A stretch of 64,000 bases of DNA, from contig JBGAIM010000008.1 of the NCBI GenBank assembly GCA_044225555.1, forward strand, positions 186,001 through 250,000. Reading direction: 5' to 3'. The position numbers were made by a program, and so were the translations under genes. Below are positions 7,716 to 16,270 of the stretch, piece by piece. This DNA is from JADLHS01 sp044225555 (lineage in GTDB: Bacteria > Verrucomicrobiota > Verrucomicrobiia > Limisphaerales > JADLHS01). Position 1 is the stretch's first letter; the number at the start of each line of letters is the position of its first letter. The notes below the pieces were generated by a model, which was given only the letters and a program-made list of their open reading frames with translations, had not been told where the DNA came from and ran no database searches.

Positions 7716-9542
7716 ATGCAGGCAATGACACATAGTACGGCTCATGAACACGCGCACCAGGCGCATCATGAGGAGGCCGGGTTCTGGCGCAAATACATCT
7801 TCTCGATTGATCACAAGATCATCGGCATCCAATACGGCCTGACCGCGCTGGCGTTTCTGTTGTTTGGGTTCTCGCTGATGGGGATGATGCGCTGGCAAAT
7901 TGCGCATCCGGGCCAGCCCATTCCGGTGGTGGGACCACTGTTGGCGAGTCTGTTCGGCGATGTGGCGGCGAAGGGCGTGCTTTCGCCCGATCTCTACAAC
8001 ACGTTCGGCGCCATGCATGGCACAATCATGGTGTTTCTTGCGGTGGTGCCTTTGTTGACGGGCGCCTTCGGAAATTACCTCGTGCCGATCCAGGTGGGCG
8101 CCTGTGACATGGCGTTCCCCCGGCTGAACATGATGAGCTACCAGTTTTATTTCCTGGGCGGGGTCATCATGTTCGCAAGCTTCTTTGTTCCCGGCGGCGC
8201 GGCGCAATCCGGATGGACTTCCTACCCGCCGCTGTCATTGGTGGTGCCGACGGATGGGCAGACCTATTGGCTGATCGGGATGGTGTTTTTGATTACCTCG
8301 TCACTGCTGGGCTCAGCCAACATCATTACCACCATCATTCAATTGCGGGCGCCTGGCATGACCTGGATGCGGCTGCCTTTCTTCACCTGGTCGCAATTTG
8401 TCGCCTCGTTCCTGCTCCTGCTGGCCTTCCCGCCCTTGGAAGCGGCCGGGGTGATGCAATTGATGGACAAGGTGACTGGGTCAAGCCTCTTTCTGCCGAC
8501 CGGCCTGGCCGTGAGCGGGCAGGCGGCGCACGCCGCAGGCGGTGGCAGCCCGATTCTCTGGCAGCACTTGTTTTGGTTTCTGGCCCACCCGGAGGTGTAC
8601 GTGCTGATCTTGCCGGCGTTGGGAATTGTGGCGGAAGTGATCGCCAACAACACGCGGAAGCCGCTTTGGGGCTACAAGTCGATGGTCTATTCATCGCTGG
8701 CCCTGGGCTTTATCTCGTTCATTGTCTGGGCGCATCACATGTACCTGACGGGCATGGGCACGACGATCGCGGCGTTCTTCCAGACGACCACCATGATGAT
8801 TTCCATTCCGTCGGTGATCATCCTGACTTGTTTGTTGATTTCTTTGTGGGGCGGTTCGATCCGGTTCAACACGCCGATGCTGTTTGCCTTGGCGTTCCTG
8901 CCGATGTTCGGCATCGGTGGTTTGACCGGTTTGCCGCTGGGATTTAGCGCCAGCGATCTGCACCTGCACGATACCTATTATGTCATCGGCCACTTCCACT
9001 ACGTGGTGGCGCCGGGGACGATCTTTGGTTTGTTTGCGGGAATTTATTTCTGGTATCCCAAACTGACCGGGCGGTTCATGAATGAATTTTGGGGGCGGGT
9101 GCATTTCTGGGGCTCGTTGATTTTCATGAATGTGGTATTCATGCCCATGTTTGCGCAAGGCATGGCCGGCATGTTGCGGCGCATGTCTGACGGCGGCGTT
9201 AACTACTCGCTGGCTCACACCGGCATGCAGGGCGGGCTCAGCGGCGCCATCATGGGGCTGAACAATGTCATCCTCTGGGGCGCGGTCGGCCTCGGGCTGT
9301 CGCAGATTCCGTTCATCATTAATGTGTTCTGGAGCATCAAGCACGGCGTAAAAGTTCCCAATGACAATCCGTGGGAGGCGACCACTCTGGAATGGCAGAC
9401 CGAAACGCCGCCGTACGTTTACAACTTCCGCAAAGAGCCGGTGGTGCATCGCGGACCGTACGAATACAGCGTGCCCGGCAACGCCAAGGACTTTGCCCCA
9501 CAGACCGAGGCTGAACCCCCAACCGCCACCGCCGCCCATTAA
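7716..9542 (+). CDS. ctaD: Cytochrome c oxidase subunit I (A1-type heme-copper oxidase)
   Basis: 608 residues with about 12 membrane helices. The CuB and cross-linked Tyr motif is in FLAHPEVYVLILP, further CuB histidines are in WAHHMYLTG, and heme ligands are in GHFHYVVAPG. The HPEVY glutamate and the aspartate in GACDMAFPRLN indicate an A1-type enzyme with D-channel residues. It reduces oxygen to water and pumps protons. MQAMTHSTAHEHAHQAHH gives a His-rich N-terminus; a second Met at codon 4 is an alternative start. Subunit III follows after 6 bp. Confidence 0.97.
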   Translation: MQAMTHSTAHEHAHQAHHEEAGFWRKYIFSIDHKIIGIQYGLTALAFLLFGFSLMGMMRWQIAHPGQPIPVVGPLLASLFGDVAAKGVLSPDLYNTFGAMHGTIMVFLAVVPLLTGAFGNYLVPIQVGACDMAFPRLNMMSYQFYFLGGVIMFASFFVPGGAAQSGWTSYPPLSLVVPTDGQTYWLIGMVFLITSSLLGSANIITTIIQLRAPGMTWMRLPFFTWSQFVASFLLLLAFPPLEAAGVMQLMDKVTGSSLFLPTGLAVSGQAAHAAGGGSPILWQHLFWFLAHPEVYVLILPALGIVAEVIANNTRKPLWGYKSMVYSSLALGFISFIVWAHHMYLTGMGTTIAAFFQTTTMMISIPSVIILTCLLISLWGGSIRFNTPMLFALAFLPMFGIGGLTGLPLGFSASDLHLHDTYYVIGHFHYVVAPGTIFGLFAGIYFWYPKLTGRFMNEFWGRVHFWGSLIFMNVVFMPMFAQGMAGMLRRMSDGGVNYSLAHTGMQGGLSGAIMGLNNVILWGAVGLGLSQIPFIINVFWSIKHGVKVPNDNPWEATTLEWQTETPPYVYNFRKEPVVHRGPYEYSVPGNAKDFAPQTEAEPPTATAAH

Positions 9543-9548
9543 TTTCAC

Positions 9549-10322
9549 ATGGACATTCCCTACACAACAACTCCCCGCCCGGACACGGGTTTGTACAATG
9601 CCAAGATTGGCATGTGGCTTTTCCTGGCGTCGGAAGTCATGCTGTTCGGAGGGCTTTTCTCGGCTTACATCTTTCTGCGCGTCGGAGCGCCGCCCAATAC
9701 TTGGCCGCATGGATGGTTGAACGTCACCCTGGGCACGATCAACACGGTCATTCTCGCGCTCTCCGCGATCACCACCTTGCTGGCGTGGGCCGCCCTGAAA
9801 GCCCGCCAGTTCAGCCAATACAAATTTTACCACGCGATCACGATCATTCTCGCCGTGACCTTCCTGGGGATCAAAGCTTACGAATACCGGGACAAGCTCA
9901 CCCATTATCAGGTGAAACTGGCGGATGGTCGGGTGGCGGACGGGCACCTGGTGGAGAAGAGCGCCGATTACGTGGTGTTACACGGGCGTTATGTCGCCAG
10001 CGCCGCCGAATTGCTGGATGGCCACGCCAAAGGCGCCCATGACCACGAAGAACTCAAGATCCCCCGGAGCGATATCAAAACCATGAAGAGCTACGGTCCG
10101 TGGCTGAACAATTTTCTGGGCATGTACTACACGCTCACGATTCTCCACGCCCTGCACATCATTGGCGGCGTCATTGTGATTGCCTTCCTTTGGGGGCCGG
10201 GGAGCAAGATGTGGTTTAAGGATCCCGAACGCTTTACCAACCGGGTCGAAGTCTCCGGGCTCTTCTGGCACTTTGTGGACCTGGTGTGGATCTTCCTCTT
10301 CCCCGTGCTTTACCTGACTTGA
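9549..10322 (+). CDS. ctaE: Cytochrome c oxidase subunit III with an inserted loop domain
   Basis: 257 residues with five membrane helices in the short bacterial arrangement (first helix KIGMWLFLASEVMLFGG, fourth around ALHIIGGVIVIAF, last VSGLFWHFVDLVWIFLF). Between helices 3 and 4 (about residues 115-180) lies an extra segment of some 60 residues: LADGRVADGHLVEKSADYVV, then a charged stretch, then IPRSDIKTMKSYGP. The pattern resembles small SH3/Sm-like barrels described in PVC cytochrome-domain proteins. That resemblance is by eye and tentative. The protein stabilises subunit I. Confidence 0.92.
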   Translation: MDIPYTTTPRPDTGLYNAKIGMWLFLASEVMLFGGLFSAYIFLRVGAPPNTWPHGWLNVTLGTINTVILALSAITTLLAWAALKARQFSQYKFYHAITIILAVTFLGIKAYEYRDKLTHYQVKLADGRVADGHLVEKSADYVVLHGRYVASAAELLDGHAKGAHDHEELKIPRSDIKTMKSYGPWLNNFLGMYYTLTILHALHIIGGVIVIAFLWGPGSKMWFKDPERFTNRVEVSGLFWHFVDLVWIFLFPVLYLT

Positions 10323-10325
10323 ATT

Positions 10326-10637
10326 ATGAGCGACTCCCAGCCTGAATCATTTAAGAACTACACCCGCCGGTGTCTCTACTTCTTCCTCGCCATTCTGTGT
10401 GGCACGGGATTGATGGTGGCGACGTCCTTTACGCCTTTGGGCAATTCGCTGCGCATCACGCTGATCCTGCTCATCGCGAGCTTCAACGCCGTCCTGGTCA
10501 GCAGCTTCTTGATGCACTTGATCACCGAGAAGAAGCTGGTTTACACGGTGCTGGTTTTTACGGCGATATTCTTTGTCGTGTTGATGGGTTTAACCATGTG
10601 GGCGCATGGCGATGTGCCCCATCTGAAAGTCAACTGA
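10326..10637 (+). CDS. ctaF: Cytochrome c oxidase subunit IV (bacterial type)
   Basis: 103 residues with three hydrophobic helices (FFLAILCGTGLMVATSF; ITLILLIASFNAVLVSSFLM; VLVFTAIFFVVLMGLTMWAH). The position after subunit III and the HLITEKKLVYTVL linker fit the prokaryotic COX4 family. It starts 4 bp after ctaE. Confidence 0.85.
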   Translation: MSDSQPESFKNYTRRCLYFFLAILCGTGLMVATSFTPLGNSLRITLILLIASFNAVLVSSFLMHLITEKKLVYTVLVFTAIFFVVLMGLTMWAHGDVPHLKVN

Positions 10638-10639
10638 AC

Positions 10640-10846
10640 GTGTCACTTAAAGCTGTCCATCTAGTTTTTGTTTCGGCCCTGCTGTCACTCTGTTTTGGTG
10701 CAGGCGCGTGGAAACTCCGGCAGTACCGGCAGGACCAGGCGGGCATGGATCTGGTTTGGGCCATCGTGGCGATGTTGCTCGGCGTGGCGGTGATCGTTTA
10801 TGGCCGCTATTTCCTGAAGAAGCTCAAACACCTGAATTACTTGTGA
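10640..10846 (+). CDS. Small two-helix membrane protein in the oxidase operon
   Basis: 68 residues from a GTG at 10640, 3 bp after the subunit IV gene. Two hydrophobic segments (AVHLVFVSALLSLCFGAGAW and LVWAIVAMLLGVAVIVYGRYFL) are joined by a charged linker RQYRQDQAG, and the protein ends in a basic KKLKHLNYL tail. I do not recognise a family. The tight packing and the GTGA overlap with the next gene argue that it is translated and related to the oxidase, perhaps as an accessory subunit or assembly factor. Confidence 0.72.
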   Translation: MSLKAVHLVFVSALLSLCFGAGAWKLRQYRQDQAGMDLVWAIVAMLLGVAVIVYGRYFLKKLKHLNYL

Positions 10847-11100
10847 ACGCGCGCTTCCCTCTGCCCGGAATCCTCGTCATCGCCGTGTTGGTGGTGGCGC
10901 AAACGCCTGCCTGGGCCTGTGCAGTCTGCTATGGGGAGCCGGGCTCACCTATGACGAGCGGATTGAATTGGGCGATTCTGGTGTTGGGCGGAATCGTCGG
11001 CATGGTGCTCACGGGGGTGGCCGGATTCTTTGTTTACGTCCAACGCCGGGCGGCGACCCACGCCCGCTCGATGATTCCTGATTCCAAGTCCTTGAGTTGA
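10843..11100 (+). CDS. Small CxxC membrane protein in the oxidase operon
   Basis: 85 residues from a GTG overlapping the previous stop. A signal-like N-terminus ending in PAWA is followed at once by CAVCYGEPGSPMTSGLNWA, with a CxxC pair and a second hydrophobic helix (ILVLGGIVGMVLTGVAGFFV). Similar CxVCYG...M..G.N proteins occur beside oxidase genes in other bacteria, as far as I recall. The CxxC facing the periplasm next to the CuA subunit gene suggests a copper or redox role, which is inference. Sco1 and Cox11 homologues are not in this operon. Confidence 0.72.
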   Translation: MNARFPLPGILVIAVLVVAQTPAWACAVCYGEPGSPMTSGLNWAILVLGGIVGMVLTGVAGFFVYVQRRAATHARSMIPDSKSLS

Positions 11101-11105
11101 TTACC

Positions 11106-11858
11106 ATGGAAAAGTTGCTGCAACTTCCGATTCTCGCTTCTGAAAACGGCAAAGGCACGGACCAGCTGATCGTTCTTTTGCACTACCTGATGATCGCCCT
11201 CTTTGTGGGCTGGTTGGGCTATTTCATCTATGCCCTGGTTCGCTTCCACAAGAAGCGGAGCGCCAAGGCTGATTATCACGGGGTGCGCAGCCACTTCTCG
11301 AACTACCTCGAATTGACCGTGGCCGGGGTGGAGGCCGCCCTTTTGATTTTCCTCGCCTACCCGGTCTGGGCCCGGCACACCTCCGGATTTCCGAAAGAAA
11401 GCGAAGCGACCGTGGTGCAGGTGATGGGGCAACAATTTGCCTGGAACATCCGCTACCCCGGACCCGATGGCGAATTCGGCAAGCAGGACATGGCGCTCGT
11501 AGCCGACACGAATATCTTCGGCGTCCTCCCGAGTGACCCCAAGGGCAAGGACGACGTTCAGGTGCTGAACGAAATCCATGTGCCGGTGAACAAACCGGTC
11601 ATCTGCCAGATCAGCTCCAAGGACGTCATTCACTCGTTCCGGTTGATGACCATGCGCGTGACACAGGATGCCATTCCGGGCATGCGGATTCCCATTTGGT
11701 TCACTCCGACCAAGGAAGGGCAGTTCCAGATTTACTGTGCCCAGTTGTGCGGCAACGGTCACGCGGCCATGGCCGGCGGAAGGCTGGTGGTTGAAAGCCC
11801 CGAAGCCTTCAAGAAATGGGTCACGTCAAAATCTGGTGCGGCCACCAGCTTCGAGTAA
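11106..11858 (+). CDS. ctaC: Cytochrome c oxidase subunit II (CuA subunit)
   Basis: About 250 residues from ATG 11106; a TTG three codons earlier is possible. Two N-terminal membrane helices are followed by a cupredoxin domain with the CuA ligands: His in DVIHSFRL and the CAQLCGNGHAAM cluster (two Cys, His, Met). The aromatic electron-entry region is QQFAWNIRYPG, and DAIPGM is also typical. No C-terminal cytochrome c domain is present, so this is an aa3-type rather than caa3-type subunit. Subunit II is the last gene of this operon, whereas it usually comes first. No cleavable lipobox was seen. Confidence 0.96.
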   Translation: MEKLLQLPILASENGKGTDQLIVLLHYLMIALFVGWLGYFIYALVRFHKKRSAKADYHGVRSHFSNYLELTVAGVEAALLIFLAYPVWARHTSGFPKESEATVVQVMGQQFAWNIRYPGPDGEFGKQDMALVADTNIFGVLPSDPKGKDDVQVLNEIHVPVNKPVICQISSKDVIHSFRLMTMRVTQDAIPGMRIPIWFTPTKEGQFQIYCAQLCGNGHAAMAGGRLVVESPEAFKKWVTSKSGAATSFE

Positions 11859-11890
11859 GCCAAGCGGCGGTCCAGGAGCCCGGAGGCGCA

Positions 11891-12430
11891 CTATTTCTTC
11901 GGCGTCTCTTTCGCTTCAAACTTCAGCGACGCCGAGTTGATGCAATATCGCAATCCGGTCGGTTGCGGGCCATCATCGAACACATGACCCAGATGGCCGC
12001 CGCACTTCGAGCACAGCACCTCGGTGCGCTGCATGAAATGACTGTTGTCCGTTGCTTCCGCGACGACGTTTGAGGAATTCGGCGCATAGAAACTCGGCCA
12101 GCCGCAGCCGGAATCGAACTTGGTGTCCGATACGAAAAGGACCTCGCCGCAACCGGCGCAGCGATAAATCCCCTTGTCCTTGGTGTTCCAGTACGCACCG
12201 GTAAAGGCGCGCTCGGTTCCCTTCTGCCGCAGTACCGCGTATTGGTCTGGCGTCAGTTCCTTTTTCCATTCCTCGTCCGTCTTGGTGATTTTTTCGCTCA
12301 TGATTGTGTCCGAGACAGTGGCAGTTGTATTGGTGGCGGGCGGGGCGGGGACTTCCGCTGTGCGGGAAGCGTTGCAAGCTGTCAGCAATGCCGCAACGCT
12401 CACCAGACCCAAGATGTGAAATGTCTTCAT
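11891..12430 (-). CDS. msrB: Peptide-methionine (R)-S-oxide reductase, lipoprotein form
   Basis: 179 residues. The N-terminus ends in the lipobox LLTAC (Cys about 19), so the enzyme is probably an envelope lipoprotein. The MsrB domain starts about residue 50 (WKKELTPDQYAVLRQKGTE). It carries the two zinc CxxC pairs (CAGC, CSKC), GCGWPSFY, HLGHVFDDGP and the catalytic Cys in RYCINSASL. It repairs methionine-R-sulfoxide in extracytoplasmic proteins. Convergent with ctaC, 32 bp apart. Confidence 0.95.
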   Translation of the reverse strand: MKTFHILGLVSVAALLTACNASRTAEVPAPPATNTTATVSDTIMSEKITKTDEEWKKELTPDQYAVLRQKGTERAFTGAYWNTKDKGIYRCAGCGEVLFVSDTKFDSGCGWPSFYAPNSSNVVAEATDNSHFMQRTEVLCSKCGGHLGHVFDDGPQPTGLRYCINSASLKFEAKETPKK

Positions 12431-12548
12431 ATTCAGTTCACCAATCGACCGGCCTAATCGCCGCGTCTTCTGTTTGTCGGCCAGGTGAATAGACCCTTAC
12501 AAGCCAGGCTTTGTTCGGAAAATCTGACACGTACCGATGGTCCGTCAA

Positions 12549-14018
12549 TCAGGGGGTCACTGTGGGCTTTTCCTGGTGCCAACCGGAGCTCTGTTCATAG
12601 GCGTGGGCGATCTTGAGAATCGTTTCTTCGCCGAATGGTTTGCCCAGGAGTTGCAGGCCGATGGGCAGCTTGGGCGATTTCGTGAAGCCGCACGGAACGC
12701 TCACCCCACAGTTGCCGACGAGGTTGCAGGAGATCGTGAAGATATCGGCCAGGTACATTTGCAGCGGGTCGTCGGACTTCTCGCCAATCTTGAATGCCGC
12801 GGTCGGCGTCGTGGGCGTGACAATGGCGTCCACCTTCTCGAAGGCTTTCAGGAAATCCTGGCGGATAAGCGTCCGGACCTTTTGGGCACGCAGGTAATAC
12901 GCGTCGTAGTAACCGCTGCTCAGAACGTAAGTGCCCAGGATGATGCGGCGTTTGACTTCAGCGCCGAATCCCGCCCCGCGTGTCTTGCGGTAAAGTTCAA
13001 TCGGGTCGGCTCCGTCCACGCGCGCGCCATAACGAATGCCGTCGAACCGGGCGAGATTGGCCGACGCCTCTGCCGTGGCGATGATGTAGTAGGTCGCGAT
13101 GGCGTAATCGGTGTGCGGCAAGGAAACCTCGACCACCTCCGCGCCCAGTTTGGTGAGTTGCTGCACGGCGGCTTCAACCGCTTGTTTCACTTCGGCATCC
13201 AGCCCGCCGACCATGTATTCCTTGGGCAAACCCAACTTGAGGCCCTTGATGTCACCGGTGAGCGCGGCGGAATAATCTGGGACCGGCTGGGGCAAACTTG
13301 TCGAGTCACGCTCATCATGACCGGCGATGACACCGAGCACCGTCGCCGTGTCGCGCGTGTTCTTGGCGAAACAGCCGATTTGATCGAGCGATGACGCATA
13401 GGCCACGAGGCCATAGCGTGAGACACGACCGTAAGTGGGCTTAAGACCAACGCAACCACACAACGCCGCCGGTTGGCGAATCGAGCCGCCGGTGTCTGAA
13501 CCCAGCGTGGCGATGCATTCATCCGCCGCCACCGCCACCGCCGAGCCGCCAGACGAACCGCCCGGGATGCGCGTCGTGTCCCACGGGTTGCGGGTCACGC
13601 CGAACGCCGAGTTCTCCGTCGAGCTGCCCATGGCGAACTCGTCCATGTTCAGGCGTCCGAAGACGATCGCGCCCGCCGCCTTAAGCTTCTCGGTGACCGT
13701 GGCGTCGTAGGGCGAAATGAACTTACCGAGAATCTTCGAGCCGCAATTCAGCGGCTGCCCTTTGACCGCAATGACATCCTTCACCGCCAAGGGCATGCCG
13801 AGGAGCGGCTTTTCTGCGTGGGTCGCGCCGCGAGCGATGGCCTGGTCCGCCGCGTCAGCTTGGGCGAGTGCGTCTGCCGCGTCGTGGCTGATAAAGGCGT
13901 GAAGCTGTCCGTCCACGCGTCCGATCTGGTCGAGGCAGGCGCGCGTGACTTCGCGCGCCGAAACCTCCCGTTTCGCCAGCCGGGTCGTGAGTTCTGAAAT
14001 GGTCAGTTGATTGAGCAT
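12549..14018 (-). CDS. gatA: Glutamyl-tRNA(Gln) amidotransferase subunit A
   Basis: 489 residues from MLNQLTISELT. The frame is open further upstream, but that part overlaps the divergent asnS, so this ATG is preferred. The amidase signature is complete: catalytic Lys in LAVKDVIAVKG, and the Ser pair in RIPGGSSGGSAVAVAA and SDTGGSIRQPAALCG. It releases ammonia from glutamine for transamidation of Glu-tRNA(Gln). gatC lies 1.5 kb away beyond asnS; gatB is not in the window. Confidence 0.97.
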   Translation of the reverse strand: MLNQLTISELTTRLAKREVSAREVTRACLDQIGRVDGQLHAFISHDAADALAQADAADQAIARGATHAEKPLLGMPLAVKDVIAVKGQPLNCGSKILGKFISPYDATVTEKLKAAGAIVFGRLNMDEFAMGSSTENSAFGVTRNPWDTTRIPGGSSGGSAVAVAADECIATLGSDTGGSIRQPAALCGCVGLKPTYGRVSRYGLVAYASSLDQIGCFAKNTRDTATVLGVIAGHDERDSTSLPQPVPDYSAALTGDIKGLKLGLPKEYMVGGLDAEVKQAVEAAVQQLTKLGAEVVEVSLPHTDYAIATYYIIATAEASANLARFDGIRYGARVDGADPIELYRKTRGAGFGAEVKRRIILGTYVLSSGYYDAYYLRAQKVRTLIRQDFLKAFEKVDAIVTPTTPTAAFKIGEKSDDPLQMYLADIFTISCNLVGNCGVSVPCGFTKSPKLPIGLQLLGKPFGEETILKIAHAYEQSSGWHQEKPTVTP

Positions 14019-14136
14019 TGCCGGGCGCGCGAATTGTGCGCGAAGCCCGCCGCGAGTGCAATGGTTTGAAGTTCCTCCTTGCCTGCCAAGTTGCCGTTTC
14101 GCCAACATTCCGGGGAACTTGGGGAATACGAAAGTC

Positions 14137-15498
14137 ATGAGCACACTGATCAAACACGCCCTCGCCGCCGTTGAACCGAAAGACACCATTACCGTCAAAG
14201 GCTGGGTCCGCACCCGCCGCGATTCCAAGGGCTTTTCCTTTCTCGAACTCAACGATGGCTCGTGCCTCGCCAGCGTGCAGGTGATTGTGGACGCCGGCAC
14301 GCCCGGTTACGACCAGATTGCACACTTCACGACGGGCGCATCGGCAGTAGTCGAGGGCAAGCTGGTTGCCTCGCCGGCGCAGGGTCAGAAATGGGAGTTG
14401 CGCGCGTCGAAGATTGAATTGGTCGGCACGGCAGATGCCGCGTACCCGCTTCAGAAGAAGGGCCACACGCTGGAATTCCTGCGGAGTATTGCGCACCTGC
14501 GTCCGCGCTCCAACCTCTTCGGTGCGGTCTTCCGCACGCGCAGCCGGCTGGCCTTCGCGGTGCATGATTTCTTTCAGAGCCGCGATTTCGTTTATGTCCA
14601 CGCGCCGATCATCACGGCAAGTGATTGCGAGGGCGCGGGCGAGATGTTCCGCGTGACCACGCTCAAGGGGAAGCCAGACGAAAAGCCGGAGGCGGATTTC
14701 TTCGGCAAGCCGAGCTATCTCACGGTGAGCGGCCAGCTTGAAGCCGAGACTTTCGCCTGCGCGCTCTCGAATGTTTACACGTTTGGCCCGACGTTTCGCG
14801 CCGAGAACTCCAACACCGCCCGTCACGCCGCCGAGTTTTGGATGATCGAGCCCGAGATGGCGTTCTGCGATCTGAACGGCGACATGGATCTCGGCGAGGA
14901 ATTCATCAAGGCGATGGCGAAATACGCGCTGGAGCATTGCGCCGAGGACCTCGCGTTCTTTTCCAAGTTTGTGGACAAGGGCCTGAACGAGCGGCTCAAG
15001 TTTGTGACCGAGCGCCCGTTCGTGCGCGTGCCTTACACCGAAGCGGTCGAGATTCTGAACAAGTCCGGCAAGAAGTTTGAATTCCCCGTGAGCTACGGTC
15101 AGAACCTGCAATCCGAACACGAGCGGTTTTTGACCGAGGAACATTTCAAATCGCCGACGACCGTCTTCAACTACCCGCGCGAGATCAAACCGTTTTACAT
15201 GCGGCTGAATGACGACCAGAAGACCGTGACCGCGATGGACGTGCTCGTGCCCGGCATCGGCGAAGTCATCGGCGGGGCGCAACGCGAAGAGCGGCTGGAG
15301 CAGTTGCGTGAGAACATGAAGTTCCACAAGTTGAACGAAGCGGACTACTGGTGGTACACAGACCTGCGGAAATACGGCACCGTGCCGCACGCGGGCTTTG
15401 GTCTGGGCTTTGAGCGCCTGTTGATGTTTTTGACGGGCGTCTCCAACATCCGCGACGTCATCCCCTTTGCCCGCACGCCCGGCAACGCGGAGTTTTAG
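14137..15498 (+). CDS. asnS: Asparaginyl-tRNA synthetase
   Basis: 453 residues from ATG 14137 (MSTLIKHALAAV). An OB-fold anticodon-binding domain comes first (TVKGWVRTRRDSKGFSFLELNDGS). The class II catalytic core follows, with motif 2 in FGPTFRAENSNTARHAAEFWMIEPEMAF and motif 3 in GFGLGFERLLMFLTG. AsnRS means that GatCAB is needed here mainly for Gln-tRNA, unless AspRS is non-discriminating. It is divergent from gatA with 118 bp between them. Confidence 0.97.
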   Translation: MSTLIKHALAAVEPKDTITVKGWVRTRRDSKGFSFLELNDGSCLASVQVIVDAGTPGYDQIAHFTTGASAVVEGKLVASPAQGQKWELRASKIELVGTADAAYPLQKKGHTLEFLRSIAHLRPRSNLFGAVFRTRSRLAFAVHDFFQSRDFVYVHAPIITASDCEGAGEMFRVTTLKGKPDEKPEADFFGKPSYLTVSGQLEAETFACALSNVYTFGPTFRAENSNTARHAAEFWMIEPEMAFCDLNGDMDLGEEFIKAMAKYALEHCAEDLAFFSKFVDKGLNERLKFVTERPFVRVPYTEAVEILNKSGKKFEFPVSYGQNLQSEHERFLTEEHFKSPTTVFNYPREIKPFYMRLNDDQKTVTAMDVLVPGIGEVIGGAQREERLEQLRENMKFHKLNEADYWWYTDLRKYGTVPHAGFGLGFERLLMFLTGVSNIRDVIPFARTPGNAEF

Positions 15499-15535
15499 CG
15501 CAGGGAAGCTGATTCAGGATTGAGCTGCGTGCCGG

Positions 15536-15820
15536 TCACTCGACAATCTTCGGCACGATGAACAGTCCGTTGGCTTGGGCCGGGGCATTGCGCAAGGCGT
15601 CCTCGTGCGGGAGCGAAGGGCGAATTTCATCCGCGCGCGTCACATTCACGGTCGGTACGGCGTGGGCAGTCGGCTCAACATTGCTCACGTCCAGGGTCTT
15701 TAGCTTTTCAATGAAGCTGAGAATGTTTCCCAGTTGCGTGCCCAACTTCTGTTCCTCCTCGGGCGAGAGTTGGATCCGCGCCAGGTGCGCCACGTATTTG
15801 ACATCAAAATCACCAGCCAT
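15536..15820 (-). CDS. gatC: Glutamyl-tRNA(Gln) amidotransferase subunit C
   Basis: 94 residues from MAGDFDVKYVAHLARI. The pattern HLARIQLSPEEEQKLGTQLGNILSFIEKL... and the C-terminal LPHEDALRNAPAQANGLFIVPKIVE are characteristic of GatC, the small linker subunit that wraps GatA against GatB. A possible ATG 12 codons upstream lies inside the heptad repeat and is unlikely. Confidence 0.93.
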   Translation of the reverse strand: MAGDFDVKYVAHLARIQLSPEEEQKLGTQLGNILSFIEKLKTLDVSNVEPTAHAVPTVNVTRADEIRPSLPHEDALRNAPAQANGLFIVPKIVE

Positions 15821-15833
15821 GAGCGGGAAAATA

Positions 15834-15868
15834 GAGTTCCAAGTTCCAAGTTCCAAGTTCCAAGTTGG
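15834..15868. repeat. Heptanucleotide tandem repeat, unit AAGTTCC
   Basis: Four to five consecutive 7-bp units (GAGTTCC, then AAGTTCC three times, then AAGTTGG) lie immediately upstream of gatC. Similar 7-bp arrays with other units occur at four further places in this window. Confidence 0.9.
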
Positions 15869-15912
15869 CGCGACTTGGGGCAGGGAGTACGGAATGGTCC
15901 GCAGATCGAGTT

Positions 15913-16212
15913 TCAGTCCTCGTCGAACTTCCGCTTCAGCAATTCCTCGATCTCGTTGATCGCGGCGGAGGCGTCCCGACCTTCGGCGTGGACTTGTAAT
16001 TTGCTGCCCGGACCGGCCGCCAGCATCATCAGGCCCATGATGCTCTTGCCATTCACCTTCTCGCCGTCCTTTTCCACGAAAATGTCGCAGGCGAAGCGGT
16101 TGGCAGTCTTGACGAACATGGCCGCCGGCCGGGCGTGAATCCCCAGCTTGTTCACGACCGTGAGTTCCTTGCTCAAGGAACCATCGTCGTTAGTAGCTTT
16201 CTTCGCACTCAT
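15913..16212 (-). CDS. ptsH: HPr-type phosphocarrier protein
   Basis: 99 residues from MSAKKATNDD. The active-site His lies in NKLGIHARPAAMFV, and the regulatory serine lies in NGKSIMGLMML, the site phosphorylated by HPr kinase. An extension of about 12 residues precedes the domain. Enzyme I and EII permeases are absent nearby. With hprK directly upstream, a regulatory rather than sugar-transport role is likely (inference). Confidence 0.94.
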   Translation of the reverse strand: MSAKKATNDDGSLSKELTVVNKLGIHARPAAMFVKTANRFACDIFVEKDGEKVNGKSIMGLMMLAAGPGSKLQVHAEGRDASAAINEIEELLKRKFDED

Positions 16213-16270
16213 GTGGACGCCATTAGAAGTATTCCAAAACCTGCGGTTGCGCCACCGAATTCTATGGTTT

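Noticed and set aside
13855..15390. A 511-codon open frame on the minus strand opposite asnS
   Set aside because: asnS on the plus strand has full class II synthetase motifs; the antisense frame shows His/Arg/Leu-rich shadow composition.
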